From CALVNN01 sp964393975 (GTDB taxonomy: Bacteria; Bacillota; Clostridia; Christensenellales; UBA1242), in assembly GCA_964393975.1 (NCBI GenBank), contig CAYMVO010000019.1, forward strand, positions 1 through 17,487: 17,487 bases of DNA, in the 5' to 3' direction. This document shows positions 1-6,052 of this stretch, in pieces. Every line of letters starts with the position of its first letter. Positions within the stretch are counted from its first letter, which is position 1. A program made the position numbers and the translations under genes. A model generated the notes under the pieces. The model saw nothing but the letters and a program-made list of their open reading frames with translations, did not search any database and was not told the origin of the DNA.

Positions 1-11
1 AAAAAGTATGA

Positions 12-41
12 TATAATATGTTTTGAAAACATATAAAGGAG
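12..41 (+). promoter_or_regulatory. Promoter -10 and ribosome binding site of the R-M operon
   Basis: A perfect TATAAT lies at 12-17 and a purine-rich Shine-Dalgarno (AAAGGAG, 35-41) precedes the GTG start at 49 by 7 bases. The matching -35 would fall before the first base of the window, so it cannot be seen. The strong SD decides the GTG start of the methyltransferase. Confidence 0.7.
16..34. promoter_or_regulatory. Candidate operator palindrome over the R-M promoter
   Basis: ATATGTTTT-G-AAAACATAT is a perfect 9-bp inverted repeat around one central base. It overlaps the last bases of the -10 and the expected transcription start. Symmetric sites like this are typical for Xre/Cro-type HTH dimers, and the gene just downstream encodes a protein with exactly such a domain at its N-terminus. 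I infer negative autoregulation; the palindrome itself is seen directly. Confidence 0.6.
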
Positions 42-48
42 TAAAAAA

Positions 49-2205
49 GTGGCTGTTACAGTAGCAAAAACAATTATGGATTTAATTGCGGATAACAACT
101 TAAATCAAAAAACATTTGCAGACGAAATAAAAGCAAGCCAATCACAAGTTAGTGAATGGATTTCTGGTAAAAGTAAGCCAAGTTTTGATGCAATAAGAGA
201 TATTTGTTTAAGATTTAATATTTCGGCAGATTATATAATGGGATTAAAATCAAACGATGACACAAGTTGCAAAACAAAATTTAAAATTAGTAATAGAAGA
301 TATACAGGTAGTAAACTAAAAATAAAAGATTGGATAAAAAATTTGATTGCAGAAAATTGCAAAGGTGCAAAGTCTTTTTGTGATATTTTTGCTGGGACTG
401 CTGTGATTACTGATGAAATGATGTCTTTTTATGATAGTTTTGTTTTGAATGATTTGTTATATTCTAATGAGGTTATCTATAAGGCTTTTTATAAAAATCA
501 AGAATATGATTTGCAAAAGTTATTTAGTTTTCAAAATAGATATCAAGACTTAAATAAAAATACTTTAGAAGATAATTATGTCTCGATAAATTTTGGCGGT
601 CGTTATTTTGAATTGGGAGATGCAAAAGCAATAGGATTTATAAGACAAGACATTGAAGATAACAAAAATACTTTAAATGAGAGAGAATATTGTATTTTAA
701 TTGCTTCTTTGTTATATTCTTTTGATAAATGCGCTAATACCGTTGGGCATTACGAAGCGTATTTTAAGAATAAAGAAATTGCTAGAACTTTTAAATTTGA
801 ATTAATTACCCCCTATGATACAATTAAATCAAATAAAAAGTTTGAAATTTTTAGACAAGATGCAAACGTATTGGCTGAGCAAATCAAATCTGATATTGTA
901 TATATTGATCCTCCATATTCGTCAAGGCAATATAGTAGGTTTTATCATGTTTTGGAAAATGTCACCAAATGGGAGAAACCCGAACTCTTTGGATCCGCCC
1001 TAAAACCTGCTCCTGAAAATATGAGCGAATATTGTTCTTCTTCGGCAAAAAAAGCTTTTGAAGATTTAATTGACAAATTAAATTGTAAATATATTGTTGT
1101 TTCTTATAACAACACATACAATTCAAAAAGTAAATCATCAGAAAATAAAATGTTATTAGAGGATATCCTTGAAATATTATCAAAGAAAGGTATTACAAAA
1201 AAATACGAAATGCCATTCAAAGCATTTAACGCTGGAAAAACAAATATTGAAAATCACAAAGAACTTGTGTTTATAACTGAGGTCGGGAAATTTGCTAGTG
1301 ATAAAAAGGATGTAACGCGTTCCCCATTCTTTTATGTCGGTGATAAATATAAACTAATGCCACAACTACTTAAATTATTCCCTAAAAACATTGATAATTA
1401 TTTCGAGCCTTTTTGCGGTGGCGGTAGTTCATTTATGAATGTGGTTGCTAATAAATACATTTTAAATGATATAGATAGTTATATTATAAAAATGCACAAT
1501 ATGCTAAACGTGTATGCTTATACCCCAGAGATGTTTTTTACAGTGGTTGAGAGTATTGAAAATAAATATAATTTGAGTGCATCATATAGACAAGACATTG
1601 TGCCAAATGAATTAAAAGAACAGTTTAAGAAAACCTACTTTGCAAAATATAATAAACAGGGTTTTGATAGAATGCGACTTGATTTTAACAAAAATAAAAC
1701 AAATATGGAATTATTGTATGTAATGTTAATCTATGGGTTTAATAGAATGCTTCGCTTTAATTCTAAAGGGGACTTTAATTTACCTGTTGGGAATGTAGAT
1801 TTAAATAAAAACGTAATTGATGCGCTAGATAATTATTTTAGGTTTTGTAAAAATAATGAACTTCACTTTTCATGTTTAGATTTTAGAAAATTTTTTAAAA
1901 TGTGCGACTTTAAAGAAAATGATTTTATATATCTAGATCCACCTTATTTGATATCCAATTCTGAATACAACAAAATTTGGACTGAGAAAGATGAAATTGA
2001 TTTATTAAATATATTAGATCAATTAAATGCTAAAGGTGTTAGATTTGCTATATCTAATTTATTAGAATGTAAAGGTGTAAAAAATAAAATATTTATTGAG
2101 TGGGCAAAAAAATATAAAGTTTACGATGTTAATAGTAATTATATAAATTATCACGATAATTCAACTAAAAATTCAAAGGAGGTATTAGTTACAAATTATG
2201 ACTAA
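49..2205 (+). CDS. HTH-fused double D12-class N6-adenine DNA methyltransferase (type IIS modification enzyme)
   Basis: A 718-residue fusion of three parts. Residues 1-65 form an Xre/Cro-type helix-turn-helix. Residues about 80-412 are a first Dam-like (D12 class) adenine methyltransferase with a GSK motif near 87, FAGT at 114-117 (AdoMet binding) and DPPY at 287-290 (catalytic). Residues about 424-715 are a second one with FCGGG at 455-459, a Dam-like segment (RFNSKGDFNLPVG, 569-581) and DPPY at 630-633. Two methyltransferases in one chain, as in M.FokI, are expected for an asymmetric site in which each strand needs its own adenine methylated. The stop overlaps the endonuclease start by 8 bases, so the two form an operon. 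The HTH probably represses its own promoter at 16-34. Codons are much more A/T-rich than in the priA-rpe genes, suggesting horizontal acquisition. Start GTG, supported by AAAGGAG. Confidence 0.93.
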   Translation: MAVTVAKTIMDLIADNNLNQKTFADEIKASQSQVSEWISGKSKPSFDAIRDICLRFNISADYIMGLKSNDDTSCKTKFKISNRRYTGSKLKIKDWIKNLIAENCKGAKSFCDIFAGTAVITDEMMSFYDSFVLNDLLYSNEVIYKAFYKNQEYDLQKLFSFQNRYQDLNKNTLEDNYVSINFGGRYFELGDAKAIGFIRQDIEDNKNTLNEREYCILIASLLYSFDKCANTVGHYEAYFKNKEIARTFKFELITPYDTIKSNKKFEIFRQDANVLAEQIKSDIVYIDPPYSSRQYSRFYHVLENVTKWEKPELFGSALKPAPENMSEYCSSSAKKAFEDLIDKLNCKYIVVSYNNTYNSKSKSSENKMLLEDILEILSKKGITKKYEMPFKAFNAGKTNIENHKELVFITEVGKFASDKKDVTRSPFFYVGDKYKLMPQLLKLFPKNIDNYFEPFCGGGSSFMNVVANKYILNDIDSYIIKMHNMLNVYAYTPEMFFTVVESIENKYNLSASYRQDIVPNELKEQFKKTYFAKYNKQGFDRMRLDFNKNKTNMELLYVMLIYGFNRMLRFNSKGDFNLPVGNVDLNKNVIDALDNYFRFCKNNELHFSCLDFRKFFKMCDFKENDFIYLDPPYLISNSEYNKIWTEKDEIDLLNILDQLNAKGVRFAISNLLECKGVKNKIFIEWAKKYKVYDVNSNYINYHDNSTKNSKEVLVTNYD

Positions 2206-3772
2206 GGAAAGACAAGCAGTTAGAAAGCCGTTATCGTTTTCAACAACAATGAGAAACCCGGAAAGAATAGCGGGTTTTCTAAAGTGTTTGTTGCCTTTTG
2301 AGGGGCAGATTTTAACAAATGAAGTTATTAACAAAGTGGCAATGAAGTTGATAATCGAAAAATTATATTTTACACAAAAATATGAAATGAAAATTCCTGA
2401 ATATAAGGAAATATATAATAATCCAGATTTGAAATTTACTAAAGAACAAGCTGAAGATATAATAAAAAATAGTCCACAAGAACATCAACAACACGGTTTT
2501 GAAAGAGGTTGGTCTTCAAGGTTTGATACTTGGTATGAATTTCCACAAGAGCTTGGATTTATAAGATATGAAATAAATAAGCCGATTATAATTTCACAAA
2601 CCGGACATATGCTAGTGGATGCGTTTAATGAAGAGCAACCTAATAATGAGAAGATACAAGCAGTTTTCTTAAATGCTTTAATGAAATATCAAACAAACAA
2701 CCCTTTCAAAAAGAATGCAAATGCTAACTGCCCTTTGGTTTTAACATTACAAACTATAGAAGAATTAAAAAAGATAAAACCAGATAGTACTGGTATTCAT
2801 AGACAAGAATTATCTTTAATAATTTGTTGGTCTAATAGCGATTATAATTTGCTTGTAAGCAAAATACTCGATTTAAGAAAAAAATATGGTTTTAATATTT
2901 CAAATGAAGTTATTTATGACGAATGCATGAAATTGTTGGATGCTGGCAAAGATAAAGAAAATTTATATAAAATGTCAAAAATTACTGGCGAAGCTGTTGA
3001 TGAATTTATAAGAAAAATGCGTATAACAGGGATTTTTTCTTTGAGAGGTAATGGTAGGTTTTTGGATATCAACAACTTTGAAAGAGATAAGATTGAATAC
3101 ATACTTAAAAATTATAGTAATTATAAAAATTTTACAAATAAAGATGATTACTTTTTGTATACAGCACAAATTGATTCTAAAATTCTAATTCCATCAAAAA
3201 CTGAAATAAGTTCTACAGTTGAAGCAAAAGAAAACGCTTTAACAAAGTGGGCAAATGTATTTAGTAAGGAGGAAGTCGAAAAAGAACTTACTTTGGTTTC
3301 TAAAAATTTAAAATCTAACAATGAAATACTAAAAGTGATAGATGCACCAACAAGATTAGAATTTTTAACAAGTATTCCATTAAAACAACATTTTCAAAAT
3401 GCACATATTATACCAAATTATAAAATTGATGATGAAGGATTACCAACATATACAGCGGTCGGAGGAATCGCAGATATTGAATGTTTTGATAAAGATTGTA
3501 AGCCGATAGTTGAGGTTACATTAATGACGTCAAAGGCTCAAGGTTCAAATGAAATCCCTGCGATAACTAGACACGTAAAAGAAAGACAACAAAAATATAT
3601 TTCAGATAAAGTTTTTGCATTATTTATTGCTCCGACTATACATGCGGACGCACAATATATGATTGATTTTAGTAAGTATAGGGATAATGTTGATATTGTT
3701 CCTTATACAATAATTGAATATATTTTTAATATTAACAAAAAAAGTACTCTATCGGAATTTGATGCTTTATAG
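2198..3772 (+). CDS. AlwI/BspD6I-family type IIS restriction endonuclease
   Basis: A 524-residue protein. The N-terminus (PLSFSTTMRNPERIAGFL, 11-28) has the signature opening of the AlwI family (AlwI, PleI, MlyI, BstNBI/BspD6I), enzymes that cut a few bases outside asymmetric sites. The C-terminal nuclease half shows E388, D426 (ADIE), E439 (IVEVT), E452 and H459. Their spacing (38, 13, 13, 7) equals that of the active-site residues I recall for Nt.BspD6I (E418, D456, E469, E482, H489), so the PD-(D/E)XK-type centre looks intact. The middle (about 220-300) is helical and HTH-like and may belong to DNA recognition. The gene overlaps the methyltransferase by 8 bases. Its SD (AAAGGAGG, 2175-2182) sits an unusually long 15 bases from the ATG, which could keep nuclease synthesis low or coupled to translation of the methyltransferase. 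The exact recognition site is unknown; a GATC-containing pentamer such as GGATC is a guess. Confidence 0.9.
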   Translation: MTKERQAVRKPLSFSTTMRNPERIAGFLKCLLPFEGQILTNEVINKVAMKLIIEKLYFTQKYEMKIPEYKEIYNNPDLKFTKEQAEDIIKNSPQEHQQHGFERGWSSRFDTWYEFPQELGFIRYEINKPIIISQTGHMLVDAFNEEQPNNEKIQAVFLNALMKYQTNNPFKKNANANCPLVLTLQTIEELKKIKPDSTGIHRQELSLIICWSNSDYNLLVSKILDLRKKYGFNISNEVIYDECMKLLDAGKDKENLYKMSKITGEAVDEFIRKMRITGIFSLRGNGRFLDINNFERDKIEYILKNYSNYKNFTNKDDYFLYTAQIDSKILIPSKTEISSTVEAKENALTKWANVFSKEEVEKELTLVSKNLKSNNEILKVIDAPTRLEFLTSIPLKQHFQNAHIIPNYKIDDEGLPTYTAVGGIADIECFDKDCKPIVEVTLMTSKAQGSNEIPAITRHVKERQQKYISDKVFALFIAPTIHADAQYMIDFSKYRDNVDIVPYTIIEYIFNINKKSTLSEFDAL

Positions 3773-3777
3773 TTGAC

Positions 3778-4008
3778 AACATTTTATACAATAAATTGAG
3801 TTTTTGTTAATTTTATATTGTACAATATCGGATAATTAAAAATTATTAAATAGTAGCAACTGGTGCGATGTTTATAGTGATGGTTGGAATGTTTGTTATT
3901 AAGACAGAAACCACATTTGCTTTCTGGGAAAATTATTTGCTTATTTGTTATGTTTATAACCTCAAAATCAGGTTTATTGCATCAAAATACATTAAATGAT
4001 GCAATAAA
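3778..4008. repeat. Direct repeat, copy 1 (fic-flanking)
   Basis: This otherwise gene-free stretch starts 5 bases after the endonuclease stop. It opens with 14 bases (3778-3791) identical to the 3' end of fic (5109-5122). Next come 35 bases (3792-3826) identical to 5131-5165, then 186 bases (3823-4008) matching 5558-5743 with one mismatch (G3870/A5605). It therefore reads as the remnant of another fic tail plus downstream region. At 3815-3828 it contains the perfect palindrome ATATTGTACAATAT, the point at which copy 2 is interrupted. No open frame here looks like a gene. Confidence 0.9.
3973..4008. promoter_or_regulatory. Inverted-repeat element, upstream iteration
   Basis: TTTATTGCATCA (3973-3984) and TGATGCAATAAA (3997-4008) are a perfect 12-bp inverted repeat around a 12-base spacer. 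The same arms recur 54 bases downstream over the fic promoter and once in repeat copy 2. The TTAAAT inside has no good -35, so this iteration looks like an auxiliary operator or a decayed promoter. Confidence 0.7.
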
Positions 4009-4022
4009 AGTATTGTAATTGC

Positions 4023-4062
4023 TTGATTTATTGCATCAAATGTGTTAAAATGATGCAATAAA
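4023..4062 (+). promoter_or_regulatory. fic promoter with embedded operator-like inverted repeat
   Basis: TTGATT (4023-4028), a 17-base spacer and an extended -10 (TGTTAAAAT; TAAAAT at 4046-4051) form a good sigma-A-type promoter. The inverted repeat TTTATTGCATCA (4027-4038) / TGATGCAATAAA (4051-4062) has one arm in the spacer and the other at the start site. That is the geometry of a repressor site. The winged helix at the C-terminus of the Fic protein is a plausible ligand (inference). The RBS AGGAG (4073-4077) follows. Confidence 0.65.
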
Positions 4063-4083
4063 TATGCTAAATAGGAGTGCAAA

Positions 4084-5133
4084 ATGAGAGTTTTCAATTA
4101 TTCTAAATATAAAAATATTACTTGGGACAACGAGATTTTGGGGTATGTCTCTCACATACACGAGTACAAAGGTAAATTGTCTAATATTGAGTTTGCAAAC
4201 ACAACAAAGATAAACAAACTAGTAGAACTTGCTAAAATTCAAAGCACTGAAGCCTCAAACAAAATTGAGGGGATTGTTACTACGGCGATGCGAATTAAGC
4301 GGATTTGTGAGAATAAAACAACGCCAAGAAATAGGGATGAGAAAGAGATACTTGGATATCGTGATGTGCTAAATATTATTCACGAAAACTACGAGTTTAT
4401 CACTATAAAGAGTTCTTACATTTTACAATTTCATAGAGATTTATATAAATTTTCTGAAAAATCTATCGGTGGAAAGTTTAAAAATGTCCAAAACTATATT
4501 TCCGAAACAAGAACAGATGGATCTTCTTTTGTTAGGTTTCAACCTCTAGAACCGTATGAAACGCCTGATGCGGTGGATAGATTATGTGAAGAATATAATA
4601 TTGCGGTGAGTAAAGAGGATGTTGATCCATTGATTTTAATTTCTATCTTCATTTTAGATTTTTTATGCATTCACCCCTTTAATGATGGTAACGGAAGACT
4701 GAGTAGATTGTTGACTTTGTTGCTTTTGTATAAACAAGGGTACAATATCGGAAAGTTTATATCAATTGAAAAAATCATTGAAGAAACCAAAAGTGAGTAT
4801 TATGATGCGTTACAAGAAAGTTCGTTAAATTGGGCACATGAAACAAATAACCCAACCGAATTTATCAAATATATGTTGTCGGTAATTTTAAAAGCATATA
4901 AAGATTTTGAAACGAGAGCAAATATTTTATTTGAAAAAAAATCAAAGGCACTAATGCAGGTTCAAGATATTATCAAAACCAAAATAGGTAAGTTTACAAA
5001 AGCAGATATTGTTAGTCTATGTCCTACTATTTCTGAGACAACAATTGAAAGGTGTTTAAGAAAATTGCTAGATCAAGGATTAATTGAAAAACATGGCGAA
5101 CGCAAATTAACATTTTATACAAGAAAAGATTAA
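4084..5133 (+). CDS. Class II Fic-domain protein (probable AMP transferase) with C-terminal winged helix
   Basis: A 349-residue protein. The Fic core motif HPFNDGNGRLSR is complete at 197-208. The catalytic His197 and the GNGR loop bind ATP, and such enzymes transfer AMP (or another nucleotide moiety) to hydroxyls of target proteins. SNKIEG at 58-63 matches the inhibitory (S/T)xxxE(G/N) helix, placing it in class II, in which inhibition is built into the N-terminus and no separate antitoxin is needed. Residues about 288-345 look like a winged helix, common in Fic proteins that also bind DNA. The start is set by AGGAG 6 bases upstream. It lies between two copies of a long direct repeat, downstream of the R-M operon, with similar A/T-rich codons. 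Target protein and physiological role cannot be read from sequence; autoregulation through the 12-bp inverted repeats is my inference. Confidence 0.92.
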   Translation: MRVFNYSKYKNITWDNEILGYVSHIHEYKGKLSNIEFANTTKINKLVELAKIQSTEASNKIEGIVTTAMRIKRICENKTTPRNRDEKEILGYRDVLNIIHENYEFITIKSSYILQFHRDLYKFSEKSIGGKFKNVQNYISETRTDGSSFVRFQPLEPYETPDAVDRLCEEYNIAVSKEDVDPLILISIFILDFLCIHPFNDGNGRLSRLLTLLLLYKQGYNIGKFISIEKIIEETKSEYYDALQESSLNWAHETNNPTEFIKYMLSVILKAYKDFETRANILFEKKSKALMQVQDIIKTKIGKFTKADIVSLCPTISETTIERCLRKLLDQGLIEKHGERKLTFYTRKD

Positions 5134-5165
5134 ATTGAGTTTTTGTTAATTTTATATTGTACAAT
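5131..5165. repeat. Direct repeat copy 2, left part (interrupted)
   Basis: These 35 bases are identical to 3792-3826. Copy 2 breaks off at CAAT (5162-5165) and resumes at CAAT (5558-5561). A TTGAGT...TACAAT pair (5135-5140, 5160-5165, 19-base spacer) could be a weak promoter for the 109-residue gene. The following run of nine T bases (5165-5173) could help end fic transcription. Both readings are weak. Confidence 0.8.
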
Positions 5166-5561
5166 TTTTTTTTAGGTTAAGGGTGTTGAATAATAGTCCC
5201 CAGGTCTTTACGCTAGTATGTGTTTTAGGAGATTGATTTTATGAAAATTATTCAAATAAATAGTGACAATTTAAAACAATATACAAAAACACCAACGTTA
5301 TATTTTTATGATAGCCATATTCAAAGTTTTGAATATGCAAACAATATGTTAAAAATTATTTTTGAAAAATTTGACAAAACAAATGTTTCAGTTGTTTTTA
5401 ACGATGTTGACAAAATAGAATATAGAATTGGAGATTCAAGCGAGATTGACTTAAAGAACAGAATTTTAGATGTAGGCATAAAAACAATTAATGATAGACT
5501 TATGGTAAATATTTTAATGTTTAATATGTCTTTTATAGATGTATTTTGTTATTCTATCAAT
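5166..5561. mobile_element. 396-bp segment splitting the repeat, flanked by CAAT
   Basis: Compared with copy 1, copy 2 carries 396 extra bases between two CAAT tetranucleotides (5162-5165 and 5558-5561). The segment holds nearly all of the 109-residue gene. It has no obvious terminal inverted repeats and no transposase. It is either a small inserted cassette with a 4-base target duplication, or the ancestral sequence that copy 1 lost by deletion at CAAT microhomology. The last codons of the gene run into the repeat, and their counterpart survives in copy 1, which favours deletion. Confidence 0.5.
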
Positions 5562-5570
5562 ATCGGATAA
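5241..5570 (+). CDS. Hypothetical protein, 109 residues
   Basis: I do not recognise this protein. It is a small soluble protein with no signal peptide or convincing membrane helix. It has alternating hydrophobic and charged stretches typical of a beta-rich fold, with a hydrophobic C-terminus (about 88-105: VNILMFNMSFIDVF). The start is supported by TAGGAG (5226-5231) about 9 bases upstream. It sits 107 bases after fic, inside the 396-bp segment that splits the direct repeat, and its last four codons plus stop lie within the repeat. Base composition matches the R-M/fic island, not the housekeeping genes. It could be a partner of the Fic protein or unrelated cargo. The class II Fic inhibitory motif makes a classical FicA-type antitoxin unnecessary, and the sequence shows no such motif. 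Confidence 0.65.
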   Translation: MKIIQINSDNLKQYTKTPTLYFYDSHIQSFEYANNMLKIIFEKFDKTNVSVVFNDVDKIEYRIGDSSEIDLKNRILDVGIKTINDRLMVNILMFNMSFIDVFCYSINIG

Positions 5571-5767
5571 TTAAAAATTATTAAATAGTAGCAACTGGTG
5601 CGATATTTATAGTGATGGTTGGAATGTTTGTTATTAAGACAGAAACCACATTTGCTTTCTGGGAAAATTATTTGCTTATTTGTTATGTTTATAACCTCAA
5701 AATCAGGTTTATTGCATCAAAATACATTAAATGATGCAATAAATATGTTAAATAGGGGTACAAAATG
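5558..5767. repeat. Direct repeat copy 2, right part, ending in an orphan fic promoter/start
   Basis: 5558-5743 matches 3823-4008 with one mismatch. It continues (5744-5767) as a counterpart of the fic leader 4063-4086 (three differences across the shared 27-base block), up to and including RBS and ATG. It lacks the 54-base second inverted-repeat iteration. After the ATG at 5765 the sequence departs from fic and stops after seven codons, so the control region is orphaned. A 63-codon open frame across the repeat (5619-5810) has no coding features. Confidence 0.88.
5708..5743. promoter_or_regulatory. Third copy of the 12-bp inverted repeat
   Basis: TTTATTGCATCA (5708-5719) and TGATGCAATAAA (5732-5743) are identical in arms and spacer to the element at 3973-4008. 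It sits in front of the orphan fic-like start codon and could titrate or bind the same regulator. Confidence 0.7.
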
Positions 5768-5835
5768 CTACAAGCAAAAATATGCTAAGATGATTGATAT
5801 CTTAACATAAAATCTATGTACTATGGTTTTTGAAG

Positions 5836-5891
5836 TAGGTCTTTATTTTTGATGTGTAAAAATAGAGGCACTACTTTTTTAGTCTTTTTTT
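5836..5891 (+). terminator. Rho-independent terminator closing the fic island
   Basis: GTAG plus TCTTTATTTTT (5836-5851) pairs with AAAAATAGAG...CTAC (5859-5875) around the loop GATGTGT. The stem is about 15 bp with two G-U pairs and a small internal mismatch. It is followed by TTTTTTAGTCTTTTTTT. On the minus strand it lies just behind the spoVM-like stop, but the T-run favours plus-strand termination. Confidence 0.65.
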
Positions 5892-5950
5892 ATGAATAGT
5901 TTTAAAAACGCTCTAATTAATTTTGGTGGTTTGAAACAATATATTCTCAT
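5879..5950 (-). CDS. spoVM: SpoVM-like sporulation micropeptide, 23 residues
   Basis: A minus-strand open frame of 23 codons. It begins MRIYCFKPPK and ends LKLFIKKD; Bacillus subtilis SpoVM (26 residues) begins MKFYTIKLPK and ends SFRKD. The shared pattern is a basic residue at 2, Tyr4, Lys7, Pro9, Lys10, an RA pair in the middle, and an amphipathic helix ending in Lys-Asp. SpoVM is a curvature-sensing peptide that anchors the SpoIVA coat platform to the outer forespore membrane in the mother cell. AGGAG lies 10 bases upstream of the ATG, with a mother-cell-sigma-like promoter above it. In B. subtilis spoVM sits in the same priA-rpe-rpmB neighbourhood, so its place beside priA fits; here it is divergent from priA. 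It is short enough to escape most gene callers. Identity is by eye, with high similarity at the termini and lower in the middle. Confidence 0.72.
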   Translation of the reverse strand: MRIYCFKPPKLIRAFLKLFIKKD

Positions 5951-5980
5951 TTTATGTACACTCCTAAGGTTTCTCGTAAA

Positions 5981-6009
5981 TATTTTATGAGGTGAAGGGC
6001 GATTTTGTG
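5981..6009 (-). promoter_or_regulatory. Mother-cell sigma (SigE/SigK)-like promoter of the spoVM-like gene
   Basis: Read on the minus strand, CACA (6009-6006), 16 bases, then CATAAAATA (5989-5981). This fits the sigma-K pattern (AC, 16-17 bases, CATAnnnTA), and the -10 is also close to sigma-E (CATACAnT). Transcription would start about 30 bases before the start codon. B. subtilis spoVM is a sigma-E-regulon gene. Short motifs occur by chance, so the support comes from position. Confidence 0.45.
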
Positions 6010-6018
6010 AAATAGCGT

Positions 6019-6046
6019 TTGCGTTTGAGTTTTTTTGTGCTATAAT
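6019..6046 (+). promoter_or_regulatory. priA promoter, apparently giving a leaderless mRNA
   Basis: TTGCGT (6019-6024), a 16-base spacer and an extended -10 TGC-TATAAT (6038-6046). The -10 ends 6 bases before the priA ATG, so the expected start of transcription (6052-6054) coincides with the start codon, and no Shine-Dalgarno precedes it. Confidence 0.65.
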
Positions 6047-6052
6047 AAAAAT

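Noticed and set aside
3973..5743. CRISPR-like array from the repeated TTTATTGCATCA / TGATGCAATAAA elements
   Set aside because: Only three copies occur, spaced 54 and about 1700 bases apart, tied to promoters, with no regular spacers or cas genes.
5619..5810. Open frame of 63 codons across the right part of repeat copy 2
   Set aside because: It lies entirely in the duplicated control region, has no SD, its counterpart in copy 1 is not kept as a gene, and it overlaps the orphan fic promoter and start.
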